From Aromatoleum evansii (GTDB taxonomy: Bacteria > Pseudomonadota > Gammaproteobacteria > Burkholderiales > Rhodocyclaceae): DNA of 64,000 nucleotides. Below, piece after piece: positions 43,214-53,358 of this stretch; within the stretch, counting starts at the first letter, position 1, and each line of letters opens with the position of its first letter. The notes beneath the pieces are model-generated. The model had not been told where the DNA came from and did no database searches. It worked only from the letters and a program-made list of their open reading frames with translations. The stretch spans positions 1-64,000 of the forward strand of contig NZ_WTVK01000006.1 in assembly GCF_012910805.1 (NCBI RefSeq), given 5' to 3'. A program made the translations under genes and the position numbers.

Positions 43214-44746
43214 ATGACCGTGATTCGCGAAGAAGACCTGATCCAGTCCGTCGCGGATGCCTTCCAGTACATCAGCTACTACCACCCGCTCGACTACATC
43301 AAGGCTCTGGGCGAAGCGTGGGAACGTGAGGAGAGCCCCGCCGCGAAGGATGCGATCGCGCAGATCCTGACGAACTCGCGCATGAGCGCCGAAGGCCATC
43401 GCCCGATCTGTCAGGATACGGGCATCGCCGTGGTGTTCCTCAAGGTGGGCATGAACGTGAAGTGGGACGCGAAGATGAGCGTCCAGGACATGGTCAACGA
43501 GGGCGTGCGCCGCGCGTACAACAATCCGGACAACAAGCTGCGCGCGTCGGTGCTGCTCGACCCCGCCGGCAAGCGCCAGAACAGCAAGGACAACACCCCG
43601 GCCGTCGTGCATTACGAGATCGTCCCGGGCGACCACGTCGAAGTGATCTGTGCCGCCAAGGGCGGCGGCTCGGAGAACAAGACCAAGTTCTACGCGCTGA
43701 ACCCGTCCGACTCGATCGTCGACTGGGTGCTGAAGACCGTGCCGACGATGGGCGCCGGCTGGTGTCCGCCGGGCATCCTCGGTATCGGCATCGGCGGCAC
43801 GCCCGAGAAGGCGATGCTGCTGGCGAAGGAATCGCTGATGGCGCCGGTCGACATCCACGAACTGAAGGACAAGGCCGCCTCGGGCGCGGCACTGACCCGC
43901 GTCGAGGAACTGCGCCTCGAGCTCTACGAGAAGGTCAATGCGCTGGGCATCGGCGCGCAGGGCCTGGGCGGCCTGACGACCGTGCTCGACGTCAAGATCA
44001 TGGACTACCCGACGCACGCGGCGAGCCTGCCGGTAGCGATGATCCCGAACTGTGCGGCGACCCGCCACGTGCATTTCGAGCTCGACGGCTCGGGCCCGGC
44101 GAAGCTGGAAGCGCCGAAGCTGGAGGACTGGCCGGACGTGACCTGGCAGGCCGACACCAAGGTCGCCACGCGCGTGAACCTGGACACGCTGACGAAGGAA
44201 GAAGTCGCGTCGTGGAAGCCGGGCCAGGTGCTGCTGCTCAACGGCAAGATGCTCACGGGCCGCGACGCCGCGCACAAGCGCATCCAGGACATGCTGGCGA
44301 AGGGCGAGAAGCTGCCGGTCGACTTCACCAACCGCGTGATCTACTACGTCGGCCCGGTCGACCCGGTGCGTGACGAGGTCGTCGGTCCCGCCGGCCCCAC
44401 CACCGCGACGCGCATGGACAAGTTCACGCGCATGATGCTCGAGCAGACCGGACTGATCTCGATGGTCGGCAAGGCCGAGCGCGGCCCGGCGGCGATCGAG
44501 GCGATCCGCGACAACAAGTCGGCCTACCTGATGGCGGTCGGCGGCGCGGCCTACCTCGTCGCCAAGGCGATCAAGAGCGCGAAGGTCGTCGGCTTCGCCG
44601 ATCTGGGCATGGAAGCGATCTACGAGTTCGACGTTCAGGACATGCCGGTGACCGTCGCCGTCGACTCCAACGGCACCAGCGTGCACAACACCGGCCCGAA
44701 GGAGTGGCAGGTGAAGATCGGCAAGATCCCGCTCGCGACCGCCTGA
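43214..44746 (+). CDS. Class I fumarate hydratase (4Fe-4S)
   Basis: 510 residues, full length for the one-chain class I enzyme, which interconverts fumarate and malate in the TCA cycle. Three cluster cysteines are visible in RPICQDTGIAV, IPNCAATRHV and MGAGWCPPGI; the SENKTKF and GPTTATRMDKF segments contribute to the active site. GGAG lies before the ATG. It is terminated on its own. Oxygen-labile 4Fe-4S fumarases suit micro-oxic or denitrifying growth, matching the nor genes downstream. Confidence 0.95.
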   Translation: MTVIREEDLIQSVADAFQYISYYHPLDYIKALGEAWEREESPAAKDAIAQILTNSRMSAEGHRPICQDTGIAVVFLKVGMNVKWDAKMSVQDMVNEGVRRAYNNPDNKLRASVLLDPAGKRQNSKDNTPAVVHYEIVPGDHVEVICAAKGGGSENKTKFYALNPSDSIVDWVLKTVPTMGAGWCPPGILGIGIGGTPEKAMLLAKESLMAPVDIHELKDKAASGAALTRVEELRLELYEKVNALGIGAQGLGGLTTVLDVKIMDYPTHAASLPVAMIPNCAATRHVHFELDGSGPAKLEAPKLEDWPDVTWQADTKVATRVNLDTLTKEEVASWKPGQVLLLNGKMLTGRDAAHKRIQDMLAKGEKLPVDFTNRVIYYVGPVDPVRDEVVGPAGPTTATRMDKFTRMMLEQTGLISMVGKAERGPAAIEAIRDNKSAYLMAVGGAAYLVAKAIKSAKVVGFADLGMEAIYEFDVQDMPVTVAVDSNGTSVHNTGPKEWQVKIGKIPLATA

Positions 44747-44771
44747 CCCGCGCGCGGACAGCAAGCTCGCG

Positions 44772-44804
44772 AAGCCCGGCCGCTCACGCGATCGGGCTTT
44801 TTTT
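44772..44804 (+). terminator. Intrinsic terminator after fumarase
   Basis: AAGCCCG (44772-44778) pairs with CGGGCTT (44793-44799), followed by T to 44804. Confidence 0.88.
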
Positions 44805-44897
44805 CGTCCTCGCAGTCGACGGGCATCACATCCCGATACATCTGCAGCCCTTCACGCGCTTGACCTTCAAGGCCACCGGCCCCTAAAGTTCGGACAT

Positions 44898-44914
44898 GTG
44901 GGATTTTTTCCCAC
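44898..44914. promoter_or_regulatory. GTGGGA-TTTTT-TCCCAC inverted repeat in leader
   Basis: Perfect 6-bp arms (44898-44903 and 44909-44914), 22 bp before the ATG of the Arg/Glu-repeat gene. A related, less perfect element (TGGAAATTTTTCCCA at 45656-45670) lies before the DUF6502 gene, so the two transcripts may share a regulator or RNA element. Confidence 0.4.
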
Positions 44915-44936
44915 CTGCAAACCTGAGGAGAAAGCG

Positions 44937-45536
44937 ATGAAACTTCATCCCGGAATTTCCGTTTCGTTTTACGCCGCGGCAGCCCTCGCCTTCGGGCTGC
45001 ATACCAGCCTCGCCTCCGCACAGGAGGTCACGGCTACCACCACGACAGCCGCCGAAGTCGAATCCACCGACGCCACCGTGTCGACGGACGCTACCGCGAG
45101 CGCAGCGGTTTCCCGCACGCAGGGCGCCATGCCCCAGCACAGCGTGGAGACCGTCCTCAACGCCGATGGCACAACTACGGTGACCCGCACGCGCACCCTG
45201 AGCGCCACCGGTGCCGCACCGGCCCGCGTGCGCACCAAGGAAATGACGTTCAACGCCGACGGCGGCCTCGCGAGCCAGACGACCACCGAGGTGCGCACGG
45301 CTGCAGACGGCACGGTGCTGAGCGAACGCAGTTCCAGCCGGACCACCGCCGAGGGCGAAGTCGCGCGCACGCGCAGCGACTCGCACCGTGCCGCGGTCGA
45401 ACGGCCCGACAACGCGGAGCGCATCGCCCGCGCCGAGCGCCCCGAGAAGCTCGAGCGGTTGGAGCGGCTCGAACGCGTGGAGCGCCCCGAGAAGCCCGAG
45501 CGGCTCGAGCGCATCGAGCGTCGCGTACGCGACTGA
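44937..45536 (+). CDS. Exported protein with Arg/Glu-repeat tail
   Basis: 199 residues. The leader ends at TSLASAQE; a Thr/Ala-rich part follows, then a beta-like segment with NADGTTTVTRTRTLSATG and NADGGLASQTTTEVRTAADG repeats. The last 45 residues are a highly charged repeat (RPEKLERLERLERVERPEKP). GAGGAG precedes the ATG. The tail is strikingly like that of the DUF5666 protein at 46573-48120, which suggests they share a partner or location. No known function. Confidence 0.7.
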   Translation: MKLHPGISVSFYAAAALAFGLHTSLASAQEVTATTTTAAEVESTDATVSTDATASAAVSRTQGAMPQHSVETVLNADGTTTVTRTRTLSATGAAPARVRTKEMTFNADGGLASQTTTEVRTAADGTVLSERSSSRTTAEGEVARTRSDSHRAAVERPDNAERIARAERPEKLERLERLERVERPEKPERLERIERRVRD

Positions 45537-45715
45537 TCGGGATCGCCATCGGATGCCCGCGTGCTCCTCGTACCACGGTCGGGGCACGCCGGGCGATCAC
45601 ATGCGGGGTCAGGCCCAAGTCCGCGGCGGGGATGGGAAGCGAACCCCGCATTGCATGGAAATTTTTCCCACGTCCGATTACACTATGAACGCCTGACCCC
45701 GGAAGAAACGACCTC

Positions 45716-46576
45716 ATGCATTCCCCCACTCCGCCGACCTCGCTGCTGCAAGCGCTCAGGCGCGTCATGCGGCCGCTGGTGCGACTGATGGTGCGCAAGG
45801 GGGTGACCTTTACTTATTTTTCCGACATGCTCAAGGGCGTCTTCGTCGAGGTGGCCGAGCAGGAGTTCCGCCTGGACGCCAATGCGCCGAGCGACAGCAG
45901 GATCAGCCTCCTGACCGGCGTGCATCGCAAGGACGTGAAGCGCCTGCGCAGCCACTCGCCGGATGTGGGAGACGATCTGCCCGCAGCCGTATCACTGGGA
46001 GCCCACCTCGTGAGCACCTGGCAGACCACCCCGCCGTTCTGCACCCGACCGGGCGACCCCGCACCCTTGGCGCGACTCGCGAGCACCGGCGGAGAGCGTT
46101 CATTCGACGCGCTCGTCGCCCGCGTCAGCAAGGACATCCGGGCGCGCGTGGTGCTCGACGAATGGCTGCGACTCGGCATCGCGCGAGTGGATGAACACGA
46201 CCACGTCCATCTTGAGACTGCGGCCTTCGTCCCACAGAAAGGCTTCGACGAGAAGGCGGCGTATTTCGGCCACAACGTGCATGACCATGCCTGCGCAGCG
46301 GTGCATAACCTGACGACCGAGGGGGCACCGTATTTCGAGCGCAGCGTCCATTACGACGCCTTGTCCGCGGCCAGCATCGCGCGCCTGCGGGACGCCGTCT
46401 CCAGCGAAGGGATGCAGGCGCTGCTCGCCTTCAACACGCTGGCTGCGCAACTCGAAGCGCAGGACACGCCGAGCGCCGATGCGCGACAGCGCGTGACGAT
46501 AGGCCTGTATTTCTACAGCGAGGCGACTTCGGCCACGGTGCCGTCCGAAGAGACCGCGCCGAAGATTCCCGCATGA
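45716..46576 (+). CDS. DUF6502-family protein
   Basis: 286 residues, no leader. The N-terminal half (LLQALRRVMRPLVRLMVRKG, VTFTYFSDMLKGVFVEVAEQ, then SRISLLTGVHRKDVKRL) is typical of DUF6502 and looks like a winged-helix-like DNA-binding region; the second half has FDALVARVSKDIRARVVLDE. The family has no proven role. Its stop overlaps the start of the next gene (ATGA), so it is translated with the DUF5666 protein and may regulate it. Confidence 0.75.
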   Translation: MHSPTPPTSLLQALRRVMRPLVRLMVRKGVTFTYFSDMLKGVFVEVAEQEFRLDANAPSDSRISLLTGVHRKDVKRLRSHSPDVGDDLPAAVSLGAHLVSTWQTTPPFCTRPGDPAPLARLASTGGERSFDALVARVSKDIRARVVLDEWLRLGIARVDEHDHVHLETAAFVPQKGFDEKAAYFGHNVHDHACAAVHNLTTEGAPYFERSVHYDALSAASIARLRDAVSSEGMQALLAFNTLAAQLEAQDTPSADARQRVTIGLYFYSEATSATVPSEETAPKIPA

Positions 46577-48120
46577 GCCATCGCGTCCATTTGCTGCGTC
46601 ACCTGGCGGCGGGCCTCGCGCTCGCGCTGTGCGGCATTGCCCCGACCCTTGGTGCGCCGGTGTGCGTTGACCCCGGCGGCATCGGCGGTACGGGCGCGCC
46701 GCGGCGCGAAGGCGGTATCGGCGGCACGGGAGCGCCCGCATCCGGCGTCGGCGGGACGGGAGCCCCGGCGGCATCCGGCATCGGCGGCACCGGAGCACCG
46801 CTTGCATCGGGAATCGGGGGCACCGGCGCGCCGCTCGCCCAGGGCGGGGTCGGCGGTACCGGCGCCCCGGCCCGCGAAGGTGGAACCGGCGGCACGGGTA
46901 TCGTGGGCACGATCACGGGTTTTGCGTCGATTTGCGTGAATGGCGTGGAGGTGCATTACGACGACTCGGTCCCGGTCACCGAAAACGGTATCGGCGGAAG
47001 CGTGTCGCGCCTGGCGGTCGGGCAAGTCGTCGCCATGGAGACCGGTAGCTCGACTCGTGGCCTCGAAGCGCGCACCATCGCGATCGTCCACGCCTACGAG
47101 GGTCCCGTCACGGGAACCCTGAGTGCCCGGGCACCGCTGCGCGTGATGGGTCAGCCGGTGCGTCTCGTGCAGGGAGCGAAGGTCGACGCGGGCCTACACG
47201 TCGGCGAGATGGTGCGGGTGAGCGGATTCCGCAATGCGTCCGGCGATGTGCTTGCCACGCGCGTCGAGCGGGCGCCGCAGCTGCGCGAGGCGAGCGCCAT
47301 CGGATCGCTCGACCGCGACGGCACCTTGCGCGGCCTGGCGCTGGGCGGCCATCGGGGCGAGGATGGGGACGGCGTAAACGAATCACTGGTTCGCGGCACG
47401 TGGACGGGAAGTGCGCTGGCGGTGTCGCACACGAGCGCGAATCCGACGATCCCCTTCGCCGGACGCGTGCGCAACGCGCTCGTGGAAGGGCTGGTGCTCG
47501 ATCGCGCCGACAGGCGCATGGACATCAGCGGATTCGAGGTGGAACTGGCTGACGGAACCGAATTCGCGGACCGCACGGCAGGCACACCCGACAAGGACGC
47601 GCGCGTCCGGGTGCACGGCACTTTCACCGGCGAGCGCAAGATCAAGGCCACGCGCATCGAAATCGTGCGCGACGGTTTCGGGGTCGCCGAGGCCGGCGAA
47701 GGCGCCCGGTCGGGCAAGAAATCCGGCAAGGACGATGACGACAAGGACCGCGGCGGACGAAAGGCACGGGTCGAGATCGACGAGAAGCGGATACGCATCG
47801 AGACCGAAAACGAATCGGGGCGCGAGCGCATCGAGCGGGAGCTGTCGCCCTCGGGCGAAATCGAACGCGAGCGGATCGAACGCACCGAGGTGAGCCCGAG
47901 CGGGGATCTGCTGTTGCGCGAGCGCATCGAGACACGCACCTCGGGCGACCGTGTCGAGACTCGCGAACGCATCGAACGCTTCGACGGCAGCGGCCGGGTC
48001 GAGCGCATCGAACGTATCGAGCGTATCGAGCGTATCGAACGGCCGGATCGCATCGAGCGCGTGGAGCGGCCGGAGAAACTGGAACGGCCGGAACGCATCG
48101 AACGCCCCGAACACGACTAA
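46573..48120 (+). CDS. DUF5666 protein with GGTGAP repeats and RIER tail
   Basis: 515 residues, exported (leader ends TLGAPV). Residues 33-110 hold six GGTGAP units spaced 10-14 residues apart, ending GGTGGTGIVG. Two to three DUF5666-type beta-barrels follow (GTITGFASICVNGVEVHYDD, EGPVTGTLSARAPLRVMGQP, NALVEGLVLDRADRRMDISG). A Lys/Asp-rich hinge leads to about 130 residues of charged repeats, finishing as tandem RIE(R) units (VERIERIERIERIERPDRIE). It looks like a surface or periplasmic scaffold; function unknown. It is coupled to the DUF6502 gene and followed 41 bp later by an outer-membrane protein. Confidence 0.8.
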   Translation: MSHRVHLLRHLAAGLALALCGIAPTLGAPVCVDPGGIGGTGAPRREGGIGGTGAPASGVGGTGAPAASGIGGTGAPLASGIGGTGAPLAQGGVGGTGAPAREGGTGGTGIVGTITGFASICVNGVEVHYDDSVPVTENGIGGSVSRLAVGQVVAMETGSSTRGLEARTIAIVHAYEGPVTGTLSARAPLRVMGQPVRLVQGAKVDAGLHVGEMVRVSGFRNASGDVLATRVERAPQLREASAIGSLDRDGTLRGLALGGHRGEDGDGVNESLVRGTWTGSALAVSHTSANPTIPFAGRVRNALVEGLVLDRADRRMDISGFEVELADGTEFADRTAGTPDKDARVRVHGTFTGERKIKATRIEIVRDGFGVAEAGEGARSGKKSGKDDDDKDRGGRKARVEIDEKRIRIETENESGRERIERELSPSGEIERERIERTEVSPSGDLLLRERIETRTSGDRVETRERIERFDGSGRVERIERIERIERIERPDRIERVERPEKLERPERIERPEHD

Positions 48121-48161
48121 AGCACACCAGGAACAAGACCCCCGACAATGAGGAGAGTCCA

Positions 48162-48926
48162 ATGAAGCACAAGCGCATCCTGCTGGCCCTGCTGCTGTCC
48201 GGCAGCGCTGTGGCCGCCGGCACCGACGCCGGAACGGGCACCGAGGCCAGCAAACTGAGCGTGACGACCGGGCTGGATTACTCGACCGGCGACTACGGCA
48301 CGGATACCACCAGCGAGATGTGGTACGTGCCGATCGCGGCAAAGTACGAGACCGGCCGCATGACCTACAAGATGACGATCCCGTACCTGCGGGTGACGAA
48401 CGCAGTGGTGAGCCCGGACGGGGATCCGATCCGCGGCACCGACTGCTCCGGCACCGAGACCGGACTCGGCGACATCACTGCGAGTGCGGGCTACAACCTG
48501 CTGGACGGCAGCGCGAACGGTTTGCTGGTCGACGCCGTGGCGAAGGTGAAGATGCCCACGGCGGAGAGCAAGTGCCTGGGCAACAACAAGACCGATTATG
48601 CGCTGCAGTTCGACGCGGCCAAGTCCTTCGGCACCGTGACCGCATTCGGCACTGCGGGCTGGAAGGACATGGGCGATTCGGACCTGCGCAATCCCTTCTA
48701 CGCATCCCTCGGGTTCGGCTACAAGCTCGCCCCCGCCACCACCGTCGGCGCAGCCTACGACTGGCGCGCGCAACTGCGTTCGGGCAGCGATCCGATCCGC
48801 GAGGCTTCGGTCTTCGTCAGCCAGAAGCTGAGCCCCGCATGGAAGCTGCAGGTGTATGGGGTAAAGGGTTTTTCCGACAACAGCCCGGACTGGGGCGGCG
48901 GCATGATGGTCGGCTACACGTACTGA
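48162..48926 (+). CDS. Outer-membrane beta-barrel protein
   Basis: 254 residues. The leader ends SAVAAGT; the rest is alternating beta-strands (SVTTGLDYSTGDYG, MWYVPIAAKYETGRMTYKMT, YASLGFGYKLAPATTVGAAY) with a terminal aromatic (VGYTY), as in the transporter/MetA-like outer-membrane family. GAGGAGAG precedes the ATG. It closes the DUF6502-DUF5666 operon, so it may export or anchor the DUF5666 protein, or form a channel used with it. Confidence 0.75.
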   Translation: MKHKRILLALLLSGSAVAAGTDAGTGTEASKLSVTTGLDYSTGDYGTDTTSEMWYVPIAAKYETGRMTYKMTIPYLRVTNAVVSPDGDPIRGTDCSGTETGLGDITASAGYNLLDGSANGLLVDAVAKVKMPTAESKCLGNNKTDYALQFDAAKSFGTVTAFGTAGWKDMGDSDLRNPFYASLGFGYKLAPATTVGAAYDWRAQLRSGSDPIREASVFVSQKLSPAWKLQVYGVKGFSDNSPDWGGGMMVGYTY

Positions 48927-48953
48927 GCGTCATCCGGTTTGCACGGCTCCGGC

Positions 48954-49006
48954 GGGGCCGGGATCGCGGGAGGACAACCCTCCGCCCGCAGTCCCGGCCC
49001 CGTTTT
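48954..49006 (+). terminator. Intrinsic terminator after the outer-membrane gene
   Basis: GGGGCCGGGA (48954-48963) pairs with TCCCGGCCCC (48992-49001), followed by GTTTT. The loop is long and contains a second small stem. Confidence 0.7.
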
Positions 49007-49044
49007 CCATTCTTCGAGAGGATAAACCGACCGAATTCCCGAAA

Positions 49045-49058
49045 TTGATTCAAATCAT
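49045..49058. promoter_or_regulatory. FNR/Dnr box upstream of norC
   Basis: TTGATTCAAATCAT matches the FNR/Dnr consensus TTGAT-N4-ATCAA at nine of ten positions. Its centre is about 100 bp before the norC ATG. A dnr gene lies at the end of the same cluster. Confidence 0.8.
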
Positions 49059-49150
49059 GGAGTGCTCCCCTCCCGCTGCCGAGAATGCCTGCAACCTTCG
49101 GGTTATTTCTCAATCACTCGGACGCATGACAAAACAATGAGGGACAAACC

Positions 49151-50996
<1,846 letters not shown>

Positions 50997-51040
50997 TGGA
51001 TCCTCGCTTCCGGCCCTCCGCGGGGCCGTGAAGCGGTTGC

Positions 51041-51066
51041 GGGGCGGCTTCGGCCGCCCCTTTTTT
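51041..51066 (+). terminator. Intrinsic terminator after norB
   Basis: GGGGCGG and CCGCCCC form a stem with a CTTCGG-type loop (51041-51060), followed by six T. Confidence 0.95.
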
Positions 51067-51122
51067 GTTTTGGACGGGCACTGGGTGATATTCCCCACTC
51101 TTTCTTTCACCCAATCCGTGAG

Positions 51123-51136
51123 TTAACCAGAATCAA
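51123..51136. promoter_or_regulatory. Probable Dnr/FNR box upstream of norE
   Basis: TTAACCAGAATCAA keeps one perfect half-site and matches eight of ten consensus positions. It lies 36 bp before the norE ATG and after the norB terminator, so norEFQD probably has its own NO- or anaerobiosis-controlled promoter. Confidence 0.5.
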
Positions 51137-51171
51137 GGTTCGGCGTTGGCACTCTCCCTAGACTGGGACAC

Positions 51172-51792
51172 ATGAATACATGCGTCCAAACACTCGTGAG
51201 CCCGTCTGCCGCCCCGGCCGTCGCGTCCGACGGTTCCGCCAGGCGCCTGCCCGGCGACCTGGCGATCTGGTTCTTCATCCTCGCCGAACTGCTCGCCTTC
51301 GGCGCCTTCTTCCTCGCCTACGCCTTCGCCCGCGCCAACAACGTCGAACTGTTCAATGAGCAGCAGCTGGCGCTGGACCGCAATGCCGGGGCGCTCAACA
51401 CCATCCTGCTGCTGACTTCGAGCTACCTCGTCGTACGCGCGGTGCAGGCTGCAGAGGCCGGCCAGAGCCGCCGCGCGGCGACCTGGATCGCCGGCGGATT
51501 CGCCTGCGGTGCGGGCTTCGTGGTCGTGAAGCTGTTCGAGTACGTGGCGAAGTTCGCGGCTGGCGTGAGCCTGTCGTCGAGCACCTTCCACATGTTCTAC
51601 CTGATTCTGACCTTCTTCCACTTCATGCATGTGATCCTGGGGCTCGTGATCCTCGCGGCGCTGTGGAACGGGGCGCGCAAGGGGCGCTACGGTCCGGGCA
51701 ACATGAACGGGATCGAGACGGGTGCCGCGTACTGGCACATGGTCGATCTGGTGTGGCTGATCCTGTTCCCGCTGGTCTATGTGATGCGTTGA
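51172..51792 (+). CDS. norE: NorE, cytochrome oxidase subunit III-like
   Basis: 206 residues with five membrane helices: LPGDLAIWFFILAELLAFGA, NTILLLTSSYLVVRAVQAAE and TFFHFMHVILGLVILAALWN are typical of the CoxIII/NorE family; the Glu of the second motif is kept. NorE supports full NO reductase activity but is not catalytic. norF follows after 14 bp. Confidence 0.9.
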   Translation: MNTCVQTLVSPSAAPAVASDGSARRLPGDLAIWFFILAELLAFGAFFLAYAFARANNVELFNEQQLALDRNAGALNTILLLTSSYLVVRAVQAAEAGQSRRAATWIAGGFACGAGFVVVKLFEYVAKFAAGVSLSSSTFHMFYLILTFFHFMHVILGLVILAALWNGARKGRYGPGNMNGIETGAAYWHMVDLVWLILFPLVYVMR

Positions 51793-51806
51793 GGGCTGTG
51801 ACTACC

Positions 51807-52118
51807 ATGCGAAACCATGAATCCCCGACCCGCGCCCTGCACCACTCCGATCACGGCACGCCGCTGCGCGCCACAGTGATCTGGGTCGTGCTCATCGCCG
51901 CGACGATCGTGACCTGGAGCGTCGGCGAGAACGGCGGTTCCGGCCCCGCCGTCGTCGGCCTGCTGTTCGCGATCGCGTTCGGCAAGGGGGCCCTGATCAT
52001 CCTCGACTACATGGCGCTTCGCCGCGCCCCGCTGATGTGGCCGCTGCTCGCGCTCGGGTGGATGACGCTCGTGTGCGCCCTGATCGGCATTGCCTACTGG
52101 AAAGGACTCGCCGCATGA
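51807..52118 (+). CDS. norF: NorF-like small membrane protein
   Basis: 103 residues with three helices (ATVIWVVLIAATIVTWSVGE, VVGLLFAIAFGKGALIILDY, WPLLALGWMTLVCALIGIAY), a cytochrome oxidase subunit IV-like protein in the standard NorF position between norE and norQ. Its stop overlaps the norQ start (ATGA), so the two are coupled. ATG 51807 is chosen since earlier in-frame residues are shadow sequence of norE. Confidence 0.85.
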   Translation: MRNHESPTRALHHSDHGTPLRATVIWVVLIAATIVTWSVGENGGSGPAVVGLLFAIAFGKGALIILDYMALRRAPLMWPLLALGWMTLVCALIGIAYWKGLAA

Positions 52119-52915
52119 TGCTCGACACCCCCCACCTCGACGTTCCCTTCTACCAACCGGCCGGCGACGAGATCGACGTCTTCGAGCATGCGTGGAAGAA
52201 CCGCCTGCCGCTGCTCATCAAGGGCCCGACCGGCTGCGGCAAGACGCGCTTCGTCGCACACATGGCCGCGCGCCTCGGCCTGCCGCTGTACACGGTGGCC
52301 TGCCATGACGACCTCACGGCGGCGGATCTCGTCGGCCGCCACCTGATCGGCGACGGCCAGACGGTGTGGTGCGACGGCCCGCTGACGCGCGCGGTGCGCG
52401 AAGGCGGCATCTGCTACCTCGACGAGGTCGTGGAGGCACGCAAGGACACCACCGTTGTGCTGCACCCGCTCGCCGACGACCGCCGCATCCTGCCGATCGA
52501 CCGCACCGGCGAGCTGCTCGCTGCGCCGCCGTCCTTCATGCTGGTGGTGTCGTACAACCCCGGCTACCAGAACCTGTTGAAGGGCATGAAACCCTCGACG
52601 CGGCAGCGCTTCGTGAGCCTGCGCTTCGATTTCCCCGCCACGGAGCGCGAGGAGGCGATCCTCATCGGCGAATCCGGCTGCGCCCCCGACCTGGCGAAAC
52701 GCCTGGTGTCGATCGCGCATGCCTTGCGCACCCTCAAGGACCAGGATCTCGAGGAAGCGGCGAGCACGCGCCTGCTGGTGTACGCCGCGCTGCTGGTGCG
52801 CGACGGCATGGATCCGGTGACGGCCTGCCGCGCGGCGATCGTCGAGAGCCTCACCGACGACCCGGAAGTCGCCGACGCACTGATGGAGGTCGTGTCGGCC
52901 ACCTTCGGGCGCTGA
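52115..52915 (+). CDS. norQ: NorQ, MoxR-type AAA+ ATPase
   Basis: 266 residues. Walker A is GPTGCGKT, Walker B is GGICYLDEV, and the sensor segment is VVSYNPGYQNLLKGMKPSTR. With NorD it inserts the non-haem iron into NorB. It overlaps norF by four bases. Confidence 0.95.
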   Translation: MMLDTPHLDVPFYQPAGDEIDVFEHAWKNRLPLLIKGPTGCGKTRFVAHMAARLGLPLYTVACHDDLTAADLVGRHLIGDGQTVWCDGPLTRAVREGGICYLDEVVEARKDTTVVLHPLADDRRILPIDRTGELLAAPPSFMLVVSYNPGYQNLLKGMKPSTRQRFVSLRFDFPATEREEAILIGESGCAPDLAKRLVSIAHALRTLKDQDLEEAASTRLLVYAALLVRDGMDPVTACRAAIVESLTDDPEVADALMEVVSATFGR

Positions 52916-52946
52916 CACGCTTGCCCGGGTCAATCGGCCTGCGACC

Positions 52947-53354
52947 ATGTCGGACCAGGAAGCCGAACTCCTCAAGGAACAGATGCCCGGGCCACGCCTC
53001 GCGGTTGTCGCGGAGGCGCTTTTCCTCGCGAACCTGCTGGTCGCGCCCGGGCTCGCCTTCCTCGTCCTGCTCGTGCTGTGGCGGCGCCATCGCGACGACG
53101 CCTCGCTGGTGGTGCGCAACCACCTGCAGCAGACGGTGATTGCGAGCCTCTACGGCGGTGCGATGCTGGTTGGCGTGAGCGTCGGGATCTTCCTGCTGGG
53201 CGGCTTAGACGACCCGTGGTCGTGGGTGCTCGGCATCCTGTATTTCGTTTCCTTTCACGCCACGCTGGTGATCTTCGGCGTCGTCGGACTGAATCACGCG
53301 ATTCTCGGCCGCAGCTGGCAATACCCCTTCATCGGCCCGGATCTGTACGAGTAA
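52947..53354 (+). CDS. Unknown membrane protein of the nor cluster
   Basis: 135 residues with three or four membrane helices (EALFLANLLVAPGLAFLVLL, VIASLYGGAMLVGVSVGIFL, YFVSFHATLVIFGVVGLNHA) and a conserved-looking QYPFIGPDL end, resembling DUF4870-type proteins. It sits between norQ and the 4Fe-4S protein with only four bases to the latter. A role in NO reductase assembly or in the partner's membrane anchoring is inferred from position alone. Confidence 0.75.
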   Translation: MSDQEAELLKEQMPGPRLAVVAEALFLANLLVAPGLAFLVLLVLWRRHRDDASLVVRNHLQQTVIASLYGGAMLVGVSVGIFLLGGLDDPWSWVLGILYFVSFHATLVIFGVVGLNHAILGRSWQYPFIGPDLYE

Positions 53355-53358
53355 GTCC

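Noticed and set aside
46680-46905. Regular short repeats that could suggest a CRISPR-like array
   Set aside because: They are in-frame codons for GGTGAP units of a protein, with no spacers of constant length.
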